Under the pieces are notes generated by a model, which had not been told where the DNA came from, searched no databases, and saw nothing but the letters and a program-made list of their open reading frames with translations. The position numbers were made by a program, and so were the translations under genes. A stretch of DNA of 64,000 bases from Manduca sexta (lineage: Eukaryota > Arthropoda > Insecta > Lepidoptera > Sphingidae): the NCBI RefSeq assembly GCF_014839805.1, contig NC_051131.1:5878913-5942912 (forward strand), given 5' to 3'. Shown piece after piece: positions 1 to 14,100 of this stretch (position 1 is its first letter; each line of letters opens with the position of its first letter).

Positions 1-1999
1 TTATAACTTTTGGAAGACCAAAAAAATAGTTATAATTTATGTAAATCTTTTTCGAATATCTTATCAAACAACGCCAAAATTAACCATTTCCTATGAATTT
101 GTTTCATAAGCTCACGCCTTTGTCCTCGAAGGGTTAGATAGAAGCGGAACTAGTACACATTTTACTTTTAGGATGAGTATTAAATAGTCGCATGAAACTC
201 TACGCGTAGGCCGTGGAAACAGATAGCTGTATGCGCTTGAGGTTTGCGGTCTGCGGCCGAGACACGAGTGTTGATTGCCACTCCAACCTATTGTATTTAA
301 AAATACGTTATGATTGATCTGTCAGCTGGAATACATATCCGAACCCAAACTAACATACCCGAAACAAAAATATCCTTGATTTTTATGCAATTGGTGTGAC
401 TACGTCCTATGTTTCCTCAAATTTAGTCCGAAATTTCCCGTCCCAGGATATTAAAAAGGAAACTTAAATTTTTGACTTTGTACTGCATTAAGCTTAATCT
501 TTACAAGCTTAATAAATACCCAATTATGTAACTTCATGATCTAATTTTATTAAACGAAGAAGCGATAATTTTGTGTAAGAGTTGATTGTTGTAATATCAT
601 GCTAATATGTCCAGTGGCCTTCGTCAAGCGAGCGCGGGAGGAGGGCCGACCACCCGGGGTGCGTAAAGGCCACGGCCGCGATCACAAAGGGTATATTTAG
701 AGCTCCTTTGATGAGCCAACGCGCAGATAACCGCGTATCATACACATTACCCACTCATTATTAACTCTACAAGTACTTACTATAAAAAATAAATGTACAC
801 AGTTCTAGAACGCAAAACAACAATTCACACTGGAAACCCAATTAATTTCCACGCTTTACATCTCTCCTTTGAGAGCGAAAAGCAAACTTTTTACTTGTTT
901 TTTATATGAAATTTTTGCAATGAGAACATATTTTATTTTTATAGGTTAATGCAATTTGTCGGTCTGTTAAATAAACATGCGCTAATGGAATACTATTAAT
1001 AAAAATAAACTGTAAATATTTTTTTAAATACACGTGTGTTTACCTTCTCGTTTCCTCTATTCTGCGTAACGTATGTGCAAATATACTGAATTCGCATTAT
1101 TTATTCGGCTTCGCAGGCGTGAAAATCCTTTCTCGCTACATAAGTCCCTAAAACACTGCACGATGCCAGCGCCATCTATTTAAATAATCCGATTAATAAA
1201 TCCCATAAATACCAATGGAATCCCATAAATGCAAATTGATAAAACTACCCTATGAATTAATCCAGGACATAGTATATCCGTCTGCCATCGCCTATAGGTG
1301 TCATCCAAATCAATTGTTTCTGCGTTTACTTCTAACAAATATTCAAACTTCCAAACAACTTAACAAACTGTCAGATTTATAATATTAGTTTAATAAAATA
1401 CTATCCACACTCTTCGCGTAACCTCTGCCCTACATCTCAGTATATTATCTTTCGGTTTCAGCATTTTCGCTACGTTACAATTTCTCAAGCCGTGGCGATA
1501 AGTCGCTAGACTACATCGGGAAGTAATAAATTTACATTTAAGTTTTAGGATGGCTTAAAAGGAGACGCCTTTACTTTGTTACAAAATGCCTAACTTAAGC
1601 ATAGTAACTTTAACTCGTAAAATTAGTCAAAGCGGCAATATATTAAGGAAACTTTGCAGAGAATTAATGAAGCACAGATGATAAAACAAAACAGTGATTT
1701 CCATCAACAACTGTTATTTCTTGGATTGGAATTTATTGATTACTGTGTTTATGGTAACATAAACGGTGTCCTTGATAAGATTTAATCAATAAAATTGACA
1801 TATTCAAGTAATTAACCACAAAAAACGTCGCTTTGTAAATAGTTGGTATAACAATGACACTGCTGATCCCACGTCGAAAATTAAGATGAACTATGCAAGA
1901 GAGACACGCCTTTTAACATCGAAGGAAAAGGTAAATAGAAGCCAAAACTAGTGCACTCACGAGACTGAAAGAATTGTAATAAGATTATAAGTAACTCAC
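1..1999 (-). other. Intron 6 of the cyclase gene (partial)
   Basis: Follows the donor GTGAGT at 1994-1999 (read on minus). No cyclase-like reading frame is visible, so the next exon must lie left of the window. A GC-rich island at about 606-690 and a short Helitron-like scrap at about 1107-1131 (cggcttcgcaggcgtgaaa) stand out; otherwise AT-rich DNA with nothing recognisable. Confidence 0.7.
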
Positions 2000-2127
2000 G
2001 CGATGGCATCGATCATGTCGAGGCCCATCTCGACGGTGCAGCGCGCGTGGTCGGAGCGCGGCTCGGGCAGCCCGGACACGCAGTAGTAACAGTCGCCCAG
2101 GATCTTGATCCGGAGGCAGTGGTTGTC
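2000..2127 (-). CDS. rut: Cyclase exon 6: middle of C1a domain
   Basis: The exon is 128 bases: 42 codons plus two bases. It begins [16 protein letters not shown] and continues through [14 protein letters not shown] to GLDMIDAI. It carries the second metal-binding aspartate (D322 of the spliced product) in the [11 protein letters not shown] signature. Acceptor is gatgtcag|GAC, donor is GC|gtgagt. The acceptor has a poor pyrimidine tract, and a retroposon tail starts only about 35 bases upstream of it. Sequence identity to the AC1/rutabaga group is evident by eye. Confidence 0.93.
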
Positions 2128-5100
2128 CTGACATCAAAACATAATCGTAAACATTAATAGGCCGATCTGGAAATCTTTGGGTGAGGCCAATGTTCAGCAG
2201 TGGACATTCTGCGGCTGATGATGATGATGAAACATTAGAAGATGTATACATCTTGTTAGCTAAAATAAATTGTGAGTAATATAAGTTTACCAAACCTTTC
2301 GTGTTAGTTCGGGTGTTGACATAAATTCAACAAATCTATTTGGATGTCACTTTAACAATTATAAAAAATCTAACAAATAGGTCACAGCTGAATGAAATGA
2401 TGATGATGAAGAATGGTTTGCCGAATTTTAATAAGTGCTAAAATAAACAGAGAAGAGTTAGGTTCCTAATCGATGTCATTAGCTGTAGTGTGGTAAATAA
2501 ACACACAATTGAGCATAAATATCGCAATTTATCATCAATATCCGTACCTCTTAATTTTTTAGACTAGGTACTTCTAAACAAGTAATTTGTTGCCGTATAA
2601 TATTTGCTTGTTCTCTATGAAGTTCGTAAAGAGAAACTAATTAGAACAAGTTTGAGGTTCGCGTACTTTGTTACGAAGTAACACCGGGCAAGACACAAGT
2701 TCCGGAGTATTATGTACACTGCATAATTGGTTAACAATAATACTTAAACGATAGTTATACGAAACAAGAACATTATTATATGGGTGTTTTAGTTTATAGA
2801 ATTCAAATTGGCATATAGTTCCATATATGGCTTTAGCACTTACTAATATTGGTAATATTCCATGATTAACAAGGTAACATTATTAATCTATACACCGTTA
2901 ATAATTTATATTTAATTATCGTTTCATTGTGTGCCGTCGGGGATCAAACATCACATAAAAGCCACTTTATTTCAGTAAAATTATGCGTCGTATTTCAAGT
3001 AAAATGTTTCGTACTGACGATACTGCTATGTAATTTTATAACGTAAACTCGCTCGTGTAGGTTGTATTTTTATTACAAACAAATACATTTTAAAAAAAAT
3101 TTACGATAGGTTTGCCGGGATGCTAAAGGCTTCTAGAAATGTACATAGTTCTGTGTGCACTTGGCGTAACGTAATTGGAAGAATGAAACAAACGAATCCT
3201 CTCCGTTTAATGAAAAATTGTTCTTAAATTCCTTTTCTTTTTTCAACAATGTTTAGCGACCATGCCTCACTGAAACCACAATTCATTTCAAATTCTAACA
3301 AACTAGTAAGATAACAAAAGATTTAATTGTGGCAGAAACTGACAAGGTGGATTTTCGTCTTACAGTTATTATAGCTATGAATTAATGAGATAGTGTATTA
3401 AAAATATACACATTACACAAGTTGTGTGGATTAATATAATTTATGGCTTAAAATACAAATACACGGTAGTCTATAGTAACAAACCTCACGTATGTTTCTG
3501 AACAAAAACGCGTTCGTAAACGTTACAAATCAGACTAGTTAGCTGGACATCGGAATTACTTACGTTGGCGAGTTGGTCAAATCGACCGAAAAGTTCATTG
3601 AGCAGCCGCACAAGTTCCTGCGCGCTGCACTGGGACGCGAGCACCGTGAAGCCCACGATGTCCGCGAATAGGATGCTGCAACAAACAGATTGAACAAGTT
3701 TTCCATTAGCTGAAGCGACTGCGGATGCGTGTTTAGATGCATTTTTTATACCGAGATTGAATTTCTGATGCACTGCTGGATATATACTTAGTCTGGCCAT
3801 AAATACTGTTACACTTAATTATAAAAAAATATTACATTTGAATTTCGAATCTGTCATTTTTATACGATTGTTCATTGTGTTTTCTCATTTTGGCGCCAAT
3901 ACATTGTAAAATATTTTGCGATATTAAAATGGTGTGGGGTGATAAAGAGAACCGAATCGCTGTGATAGCATTACACAAAGTAGGTATGGAGCCAAATGCA
4001 ATTTTTAAAACTCTCCATACACTTGGTATTAGTAAAATGTTTGTGTACCGGGCTATTAATAGGTACAATGAGACCTCCTCTGTTTGTGACAGAAAAAGAT
4101 CTGGCCGTCCACGTAGTGTTCGTACGAAAAAGGTGGTCAAAGCAGTAAGGGAAAGAATTCGAAGAAATCCTGTCCGAAAGCAAAAGATTTTATCTCGGGA
4201 AATGAAGATAGCACCTAGAACCATGTCGCGTATTTTAAAAGATGACTTAGGACTTGCAGCCTATAAGAGACGCACTGGCCATTTCTTAACTGATAATTTA
4301 AAGAAGAATAGGGTGGTAAAATCGAAACAACTACTGAAGCGGTACGCAAAGGGAGGTCACAGAAAAATTTTGTTTACGGATGAGAAAATTTTTACAATTG
4401 AGCAACATTTTAACAAACAAAATGACCGTATTTATGCTCAAAGCTCTAAGGAAGCTTCCCAATTAGTCGACAGAGTGCAACGTGGACATTATCCGACTTC
4501 AGTGATGGTTTGGTGGGGTGTTAGCTATGAAGGAGTGACTGAGCCATATTTTTGTGAAAAAGGTATCAAAACATCGGCACAAGTGTATCAAGATACCATT
4601 CTTGAGAAGGTAGTTAAGCCCCTTAACATCACCATGTTCAATAACCAAGTATGGTCCTTCCAGCAAGACTCGGCGCCGGGTCATAAAGCTCGGTCCACGC
4701 AGTCTTGGTTGGAATCGAACGTTTCGGACTTCATCAGAGCTGAAGACTGGCCGTCGTCTAGTCCCGATCTTAATCCGCTGGATTATGATTTGTGGTCAGT
4801 TTTAGAGAGTACAGCTTGCTCTAAACGCCATGATAATTTGGAGTCCCTAAAACAATCTATACGATTGGCGGTGAAGAATTTTCCCATGGAAAGAGTGCGT
4901 GCTTCTATTGATAACTGGCCTCATCGTTTAAAGGACTGTATTGCAGCCAATGGAGACCACTTCGAATAAGCTTTTTATATTTTTAATTGTTTTATATTTA
5001 TGTATTAAACTGACACACTGTAAAAGTAATAAATGTTATTTGCAGTTAACAATTTTCTTTTTTCTTTATTACAATATTTATGGCAAGACTAGGTATACTG

Positions 5101-8100
5101 AACAATCGATTTAGAACGATTGCCTTGCCGTGCACTATTATTATTAACCCTTATGTTGTTTCACGTGAAGTATGTAAATGACTGATGACACTAAATTCGA
5201 ATAAATAAAATATGAACGAAGCATAAACGTTAAAACAGTACTTTAATAACTTCCAAATGGTACTTGAATGAAGTTCTTTGTTCATCAGCGTATTAAGCAA
5301 ATCCATCTCCGAAAATCTTCGTAAAACTTGGAAAACATTTTAACCTTAATATTTTAGTACTCTCATATTTCAACTTGGAAATGAAACTTATTTCGAAATG
5401 TTTAAATTCAAATACTAAAACCATTTTATTTAATCTTTGAAATGTTGTACATTATTAAGATAATTTTAATTCTAACTCTAAGGAAAAAGATTTTATTCTT
5501 GTAATCTAATATAAAAAAACGAGTGGACACTTCAATACTTCCATCCGGAAATGTAAATGGAGTTTTCATTCAAAAGACTTGGCATAGTTTAGTCTAAGAC
5601 CAAACGTAAGGTTAAGGATAAACGTTCCCGATACAAGATACATTGTACACGGGCTGACCCTTTGCGGTTCACATATATAAATTGGAAAACACACACCAAC
5701 ACGATATCAAATGGCAAATGAACATGACCGCAACCGCAAGACGTTTCATCCTCTTCGAAACCTATAAGATTTTTCTGAGCCTAGTTGTTCGAAACGCGCC
5801 CACTAAGAAGAAACTACATGAAATTTCTCTATTCCTAATAACATTACTGGCATGTGGAAGATGATTTTTTTAAATAGAAGCTAAAGGTAAACGCATCCCC
5901 TCGCGCAAGGAAAACACGGATGGCAAGAAAATGTTTAACAGTTTTCACAACCAACTGCGTCTTACATCTGATCACCTAAGGAACCTCCCGCTTAGAGAAT
6001 CCAGTTAGTATAACAATTTACTGGTACCTATTGTTGGCACAAGCTTGAGGATGTGTCATTTTCAGTTCAACACAACGTTCAAATACTACTAGTCATCATA
6101 TATATCAATTAAGATTAATAAACATCGTGCTAAATATTCGTATTGAGGCCGTATACGTCGACCGGTTAGGTCAATTTAAACGCATGTCATAAACGCCAGT
6201 TAAGGAAGACAGGATGCTGGTTTTAATGCGAACGACTGATAAAATAGAACATACACAATATTGCAACTCTATGTTATGATTTAATGCTTTGACTAGTCGA
6301 TTTGTAGTCGTTACTTGATTGAAGTATTAAACGATAAGTACGATTTTAAAATAAAATTTAAATGCTAGAATTTGTAATTAGTAATGGCACCGTTATCATC
6401 ACAAAACATAATAATATGTATAAAGAACTGTATTCTATAGTTATCATGCTTTTTACCGACGACAAAGCTGGTAAACTCCCGCCATACAATGCATCTATTA
6501 TATTATCATATATTCAAAAAACACCTTTATTACAATTTCCACGTCAATTACATACCTTCATTATAACGTTTAACATAAATGCCATAGTATCTGTGAATAA
6601 TTAATTCTATAACGTAACTTTTCGCATACTTTAACGAAACTCGACAGGCGTTAAATATTTTCTCATAACAGTTAGATTAAACGATTAAACGTTCATAAAC
6701 GGCTAAGCGCTGATTTATTAAATTGGATATCCAACACACACGGCTAATCGCATATTGTGTAATAGGCGTTTTCTATCGAACACCTGCCAATATGACGTAA
6801 ACCATTTTTTACATAAAATATATCAAATTCTGATTATTCCAAACAGTTACTAATATATCAGACAATATCAAATTGCAAGACAGGTCCACGGAATGCAACA
6901 TTAATGGCTCGATTGTGGTTATAAAATTTTGCAAAATGCTTGTCGGTGTGTTATGATGGAGAACATAGGTTACTAGCTTTTGCTCGTGGCTTCTCCCGCG
7001 GGTAGGAGTTTTCCGGAGTAATTTCTTTTGCCGACTTGCTTCATATGTATATTATGACCAAATTACACAAAACCATTATAAATTGTAGCCTATGTGTCAT
7101 TCTTATGTATAACCAATATAACTGTAAAGTTTCATCCAAATCCGCTCAATAGCTTTTCCATGAAAGAGGAACAAACATACATCCACACATCCATCCTCAC
7201 AAACATTCGCATTTATAATATTAGTAGGATTTGCAATGTACAACTGCGGATCAATGATCTTTAATGATCCTTGAATGATCATATCATTTGAATATGTACA
7301 AATATTTCCTTGACGTTGTTAAAATTCAGACGAAAGGATTATGATTTACGGTCACCTTCCCATTAGAGTTTTAGATGACCATAAACTAAGAAACACCATA
7401 AACACAGCATTTATGCTTCTGTCGATTAGTGTCGAATAAGGTTATACGCAGTATAAAGTTTTATAATAGCTATTAAGGCGGAAGAGGCGCTAATGGCACA
7501 ACGAGTTGATCGCCCACAAGTCACTGATTTCGGGAAGTCATTATTATACATTTTGTGTACAATATAGCTTTCATCGATTAAAAGTATTGCTTCCAAAAAT
7601 AGTAATTCCACTTTCGTTTATTTTAAAAGATCGATAAGTATGTTCCGTCAAGCGCCGCGCCGAGAGATAATTCTCATAAACCAAGTAGGGAAGTATACAT
7701 ATAATCCATTCACGGATAGGTGTACTTATATACTTTAGCCATAATCCTGATTAAAAACAAACCTTGTATCACGGGTTAAACGCAAATATTGCATTAACCT
7801 AAATTTAGTACAAACACGGCGGAGTAACGCGACAAAGTGAAAAAATTGTGCGTTAGATGTATCATATTACAATGTATGATTAATTAATTAAATTAATGTT
7901 AAAATGTAATAACACCCACACAACTTTCCTTTTGAACAAAAAAATTTAATAAGTTGGCAATGTAGGGTAAAATCATAAAATAACCCTACTTTAAGCTTTA
8001 TATTATTTTCAGAAGAGACCGCTGTATAAAAAGCCGATCGCCGCCTTCAAAGAAACAATTGTTTAACAAAAAAAGGCAAAGGAAGACAATGGTCATTACT

Positions 8101-11100
8101 AAGGGCGCTAATGACAGCAATGCAAAATAAAAGTGAAACCGTATTGCAAACTTCAATAGAACAACGAAGAAAAGAGGTTTTAACCCTGAGCATATTTAAA
8201 TTTGGAATATAATTTAAAATGAATGTTTACGAAAACTTCATGAAGGTATATATTACCAACGGTGTTATCGCAGTGAAGGTAACGAATGTACCAGACAGAC
8301 AAATCCATCAGCCGAATATCCGTTTAGCCTAAAAGGATTAAGCGCAGTAATAGACTTCCTGTCTACGTGACATCACACCTTTTGGCGCGTTGCACAACCG
8401 TATAGAAACGTGTCTGGTGAATCAATAATACGCTTATATTATAACAGTTCTCTAATGCTAATCTAATTATTGAATACGGTCAATGCAACATGTAAAAGTA
8501 CGTTAACCTCCTTAACAATAAACTATGTTAGTGTTTTAACTAATCATTGCTTTATCACTTTTTTCTTACATCTAATTAAAATTTTATAGTTACAGATTGA
8601 ATTTATCACTGCTAAAATGATATGCAAGGTCTCATAGCACTAGCCTTGAGTTAAGTGATTAACTTTACTAATATTAATAATATAGTGCTTAGTAAGGTAT
8701 CTAAATATACTTTTTCGAACATTTATTTCATATCATTATTTTTTTCCCCATTAAATTTATATCTATGTGTGTTCCAATATTAGTTTCATATAAAGGCTTA
8801 CACAAATTATAATCCAATTATTCGTTTACAATATCATAGTAAATGCCGTGCTTATATACTCAGCATTCGATTAGTCATCATACTAATTAATTACAGCATG
8901 ATTTCATTAGAGTTTTAGTGTAGCTATAAACATGTGTGCTGTTACTAGCGTGTTGTTCCAGTTCAGCAAAGTTCGATATCGACAATCTTCACTAATCCTA
9001 ATCGAACAAGACATTGGAAGCACCAGACATTCTCGAAATAAGAGAGACAATATCTTTCTGATATACACTTCGTGCCACAATAAATTCCGTTACATATAGT
9101 AAATTTTTACTGAAGAATGTACGAGAGCAAATAAATGCAAACTTTTCGGGAAATAGAGAAAATGTTTTAGGATTTACACGCATGTCTGCTGAAATAAATC
9201 TTTGTCATAATTACGAAGAAAAGTGTCACGCAACCGAATAAATACTTAGTGATAATATTGATGGGATCTTGCAGTACCGGCGGGACAGTTCAACAATATA
9301 TCATACTGAGCACTTTTGCAGGTGTTACAACTGGCTAGAAACAAAAATGACAGTTTACCGTCCAGCTGGCCCTCCGTGTAGTTGTCTTTGATATATAAAT
9401 TGACGAAGAACTTGTTTTTGCGAAATCATTCATCTTTCTATTGTTCATTTTTTTATGAATATCTTTGAGGCCTCCAGAGTTTCTCTACGCGCAAAAATAT
9501 ATTTCAAAATCACACTTAATCCAGGCACTACACAACACTGCTTTTATAAATGTATAATAATGTTCCCAAGATTTTTTATTCCTGACTATAGACCTCGATG
9601 AATATTAAAATATTGAAGGATTTGCAGCTAAATCAAATTCCCGTTCGTTTTTAACATTTTTTCATAAAGCCTAGTGAAACGCCCGTGACAACTGATTGAA
9701 TTTTAATGAAGGTAAATATTTTCGTAGTTTCAAGTGCGGCGCTGAATACACAAAAGCTCAAAAACTAATTTGCAATGAATGAACAATCACGTCAAATATT
9801 TAAAGTGCATGGTGTTTGTTGAAACTGGTATGTTGTCTCTAAATATTTTTACATTGGCGCAGACTAATGTAATCGATGCATCCATTCACGCAGCCGTATC
9901 AATATATTTTTTGCAGAATGACTAATACATTAGTTCCTATTTGTATAACACATACGAGTAGGTACAAAATAGAACATTCATATATTTAAGTTTATTTTAG
10001 CAGCTTTACAATTGTTAAAGCGGGAATGTTCTCGAAATAACTAGTATCAGAATCCCACTGGATTATTGGAATATTATCAAAGGGGAAGATAAGGTCTTCT
10101 TACAAAATAATTTCATCATTGAATCATCATCATCATCGCCCTTATAATATTAGAATATATCATGTGAGTTAATTTGGCAATAATTGATTCAATTTATGTA
10201 AGTTAGCTTTGTTGATATTCGAAATTCGATAGCATAACTAAAATATTATTAGCAATGCGAAAAATCTAAACGACACGCTCCTCCAAAACACAGAGAGACC
10301 ATTCGTTATCAACATGTTATTCGAAAAGACGTCACGCCAGCCAAGTTTTCTCGCAACTTGTGCGTTAACAACTAATCTTAGAACTTCTTCTTAGAGTCGT
10401 ATTAGCAATACGTGTTAAAGCATTGACATTTCCACAAACAAATCTAAGGCGATATTACCAGATAACGTCTATTATACCAGAAGATTAATGAACTTCAAAG
10501 TGATTAGTATTCAACAATATATACATTACGAATTACAAGAGGCCTTACCGTTAGTGATATCTGATTCATATAGTAAACCCTTTCACAGGGACGACCGTGA
10601 AGGCATCTTATTACATTCGAATATAACCCGAACAGGTGATGGATTACAGCACTCGACATAATTCGATAAACAAAAGGCGAGTGTCGCGTGTATAGGTTGG
10701 ACAAAGTTAATAAACCCTGACAGGCTTCGCCTTTGTAAAACGATACGTGTTATTATTAACCAGTGACTTTAAATATTCCATCAAACTTTCATTACAACCA
10801 CAACATATAAATCAAAAACATTTTGTTTAGTGAAACAAAAGAATCTGTATGTGATTTTGTGACCATTAATATCTGTTTTAGACATTTGAGGTACACCATT
10901 CATGTACCCATTCACTTTAACCAGAACAAATTCTTGTAATGTTTTGTATGAATATGATATGGACTTGTATGGAATCGTAATATGACTTTTAATTAGAGAA
11001 CATTATATCTGCTGGAAATGATTACCTTTGATTCTCACGGAATCCTTTTCAAGTTGAATGTATCAATCTAATATTTGTGTAGAAGAACTGTATAGCTTGT

Positions 11101-14100
11101 CTAAGTGACTGCAAGTGAACTTAAAAAACTATTTAGGACACCACAGCGCAAGACGTGCCTTGATCAAATACCAGCGGCTTAAAATATTAGAACTAAATAT
11201 TCAGTACTTTAGACTCAAAGTGACGTAATATCTTGACCAAGAGTTATAAAAGTTTTTTGTGAGATAACCAAGTTGAATAGGCTAAAATAGATAAAGATTT
11301 CTGGAAGGCCAGACACACGTATTCAGCTCCCTTCCCTTGTGCCGAGTCTATGTCCTTGACTTATAAAAATAAGTAAATAATACGGAGAAAAGTCGTCACA
11401 AATTACTAATACTCTGGTAGTAAATATGGAGGTTAGGTATCAAATACACTGAATATTTTATACGTTAAAGGTCTTATGCCAGACTGCTATTGTATATTTG
11501 GTTGACGTAAAATCACAATATAGAGTTCGTTTGTTATGTGTCAATGTTTTTGTAAACATCTCCATTAATTCACTTTGATTCTACTAAGGAGATTCACCGA
11601 AATTCAAAGACTTATAACTTGTTGATTTTTTACCGGATTTTAATAATTCCTTATGTAAATATTTGATAATAGTAAAGAACAAAAATTAGTCCTGTACCCT
11701 ATTATGCCGGCCAGTTGGAGCCGGATACACAGACTGATCCCGGACCGCAACACACTTACGTGGGCCACTTTGGCGGTTTTAATACCTTGAGTACGGTGGT
11801 CGCTATCGAGGCGGATATAAAATATACCCTACATCCGACACATACATGGATCTATTTTTTTTCTTATTATAAATCATTCGTTTGTTTCAAATTGCTTCAG
11901 TTTTATTATATATTTTAAAGTATGTCTTGTCTCGAATTTGTTTATGGACATCATTAAAAATGTAGGGCTTATAAAGCTTAACAGTACGTAAGGATTATGT
12001 ATTTGGAAGCCATATGGGTTAAAATATTTTGCATTGTACAGGATTAATCCTATTTCTACCTTGGCGCTGTGGACTATGAATAAAACGTCAATCCCGCTCT
12101 AGTTTGTCAGTGTATGGATTATATCAAGATAGTAGACGGCCTAGTTAGAAAAAAAGCGTTCAGAGCCAAGATGCTAGGATATATTATTCCTATAGATTTT
12201 CTGTTTTCTATTAGCGTTAGACGGCCTAGTTAGAAAAAAGCGTTCAAAGTCCGTAGCCAAGATGCTAGGATATATCATTCCTATAGATTTTCTGTTTGCT
12301 ATTGGTTAAAAGGCTCTATGGCTACGGCCTCATGGCATAGGCTCATTTTCTACTTTACTAGTAAAATCGTTGATGAATACGCGTACTCCCAAAATCCGTC
12401 GAAATAAAGCCCGAATCCGTGTACATAAAGCGATTATGTCAGTCCAATTTCCTAAAAATAGGAACGGAAGGAGTCTAAAAATCAACCAAGCAAATAGTAA
12501 AGTAAAGCAAAAAAGCGCCCGAAGTTCGTTTAGTTCTTTACAAAGTTAGGAACTATACTCTTAACAAAAAAGGCAAAAAGTGGGGTATTACTTTTCTCTA
12601 TTTTTATCCAATATTTGCACGTTCGGCACAAGTTTTTGTGTATCGATTTTTGATCGGACATTGATTTTTTTGTGCTTCTATCTGGTATGCAGCGTTCTAG
12701 GTAGTTATAGATATTTGACAAACATTTAACATTATTGTCAACCTCAATAACCTTTTGTAACTTGTAAATACTGTCTGGCGTCCGATTAGTCTTGGTCTAA
12801 GCTTCTTATTTCTTCATAATAAGTCCAGTTTTTCAATCAGAACATACTTTTAAAGCTGCATCATCATAAATAGCATTAATTTATTTTACAAAGAAATATA
12901 AATTTGTCTTGAGAAAAGAAATAATGTAATTCGCAAGTAAATGCAATTTTCCAGTTGCGAAATATTAAAATGAAATGAAATATCAAATTCAAGTAGTTAT
13001 GAATTCAAACTCCAACATTCCTAGCAGTTTTGTTCTAAATATTAGCAATCTGTTTCCTGTTGCTGGCACTAAATCCTGTTTCTTCAAATATTTACATGCG
13101 TTGTAACAACGATAAGTTTCCACGTTTTACGTGTACAAGATGTACGTACTTTAAAGCAGATAAGTGATTAAGATTATAATCAAAATAACAACTTGTGAAG
13201 TTCTATGTTCCGTAGCAAGGTGTACGCCTTAAATTGAATAACTTTGGAACTAAGTTAGACAAATTGAAACCGAGGTGCAAAACCTTTTGGATGAAACAAC
13301 TTTACTTGATGATATTGCTTAGTCAGAGGAAGTACGACCTTATGTTTCGGTGAAAGTAGCGAAAACATCGTCCACTCACAAATACGACCTGAAAGAGTGC
13401 AAACAAAAGATCAATGCTGAGCTGGCAACCGCCGCCATCTAATGAACAGAACAGACGTCCCTGACAGGCCGGCGTATGAGAAAAAAGCTGAAAGGCGAAA
13501 TTAGATTTGTCTGACACTTGTAACATTTATTAAAAATATTGGATTTTCTGACAATATGAATAAACAAATACGTCGAATTATACTGACATAAATCGTATCG
13601 AGTATTTCAAGCAATATAGACAACTATAAAACTAATTATGTGAATAGAAAAAAGGACTGTGTGAGATTAACGAAGGGCATAAATAGCAAAGTGGATGATT
13701 CGCCTTTATGGAAATAAAGACTGAACAAACACACAATGTAATGAGCAAGAACAAACAGCCAGCGGCTAAATGAACGCAATGATTCATCCGGCGCCGGTGC
13801 CGGTGCGCGGCTCGGCTAGCGGTGAATCGCACTGGTTCGACTTCGAGTACCATCCGGCACCGCACGCCGCACACAACGCGAACACTTCAAAGTAATATTA
13901 AAATTATAATGAATGTTACGCTCCACAACCAACACAATGAGCCACTCGCCTTAACTTTCTACTTTAAAATGAAAATACTACATGATAAATACGCTAGGTA
14001 TTCTCATGACCATTCGTATGCGTGTCATGATTGACTCACAACCAACTACTATACAAATAAAAATTTAAATATTGAACAATAAACAAGATAAAGACTTCTT

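Noticed and set aside
1985..2293. Minus-strand 102-codon frame with a serine run
   Set aside because: The serine run is the translated (gat)n retroposon tail and the rest is an off-frame reading of exon 6.
3791..5089. Tc1 (DD34E) or classic mariner (DD34D) assignment
   Set aside because: The third catalytic residue is Asp and the spacing is 37 residues, which fits maT.
13822..14034. 70-codon plus frame in the GC island of intron 4
   Set aside because: Low-complexity Thr/Arg-rich start that runs into AT-rich intron; no homology recognised and no splice signals.
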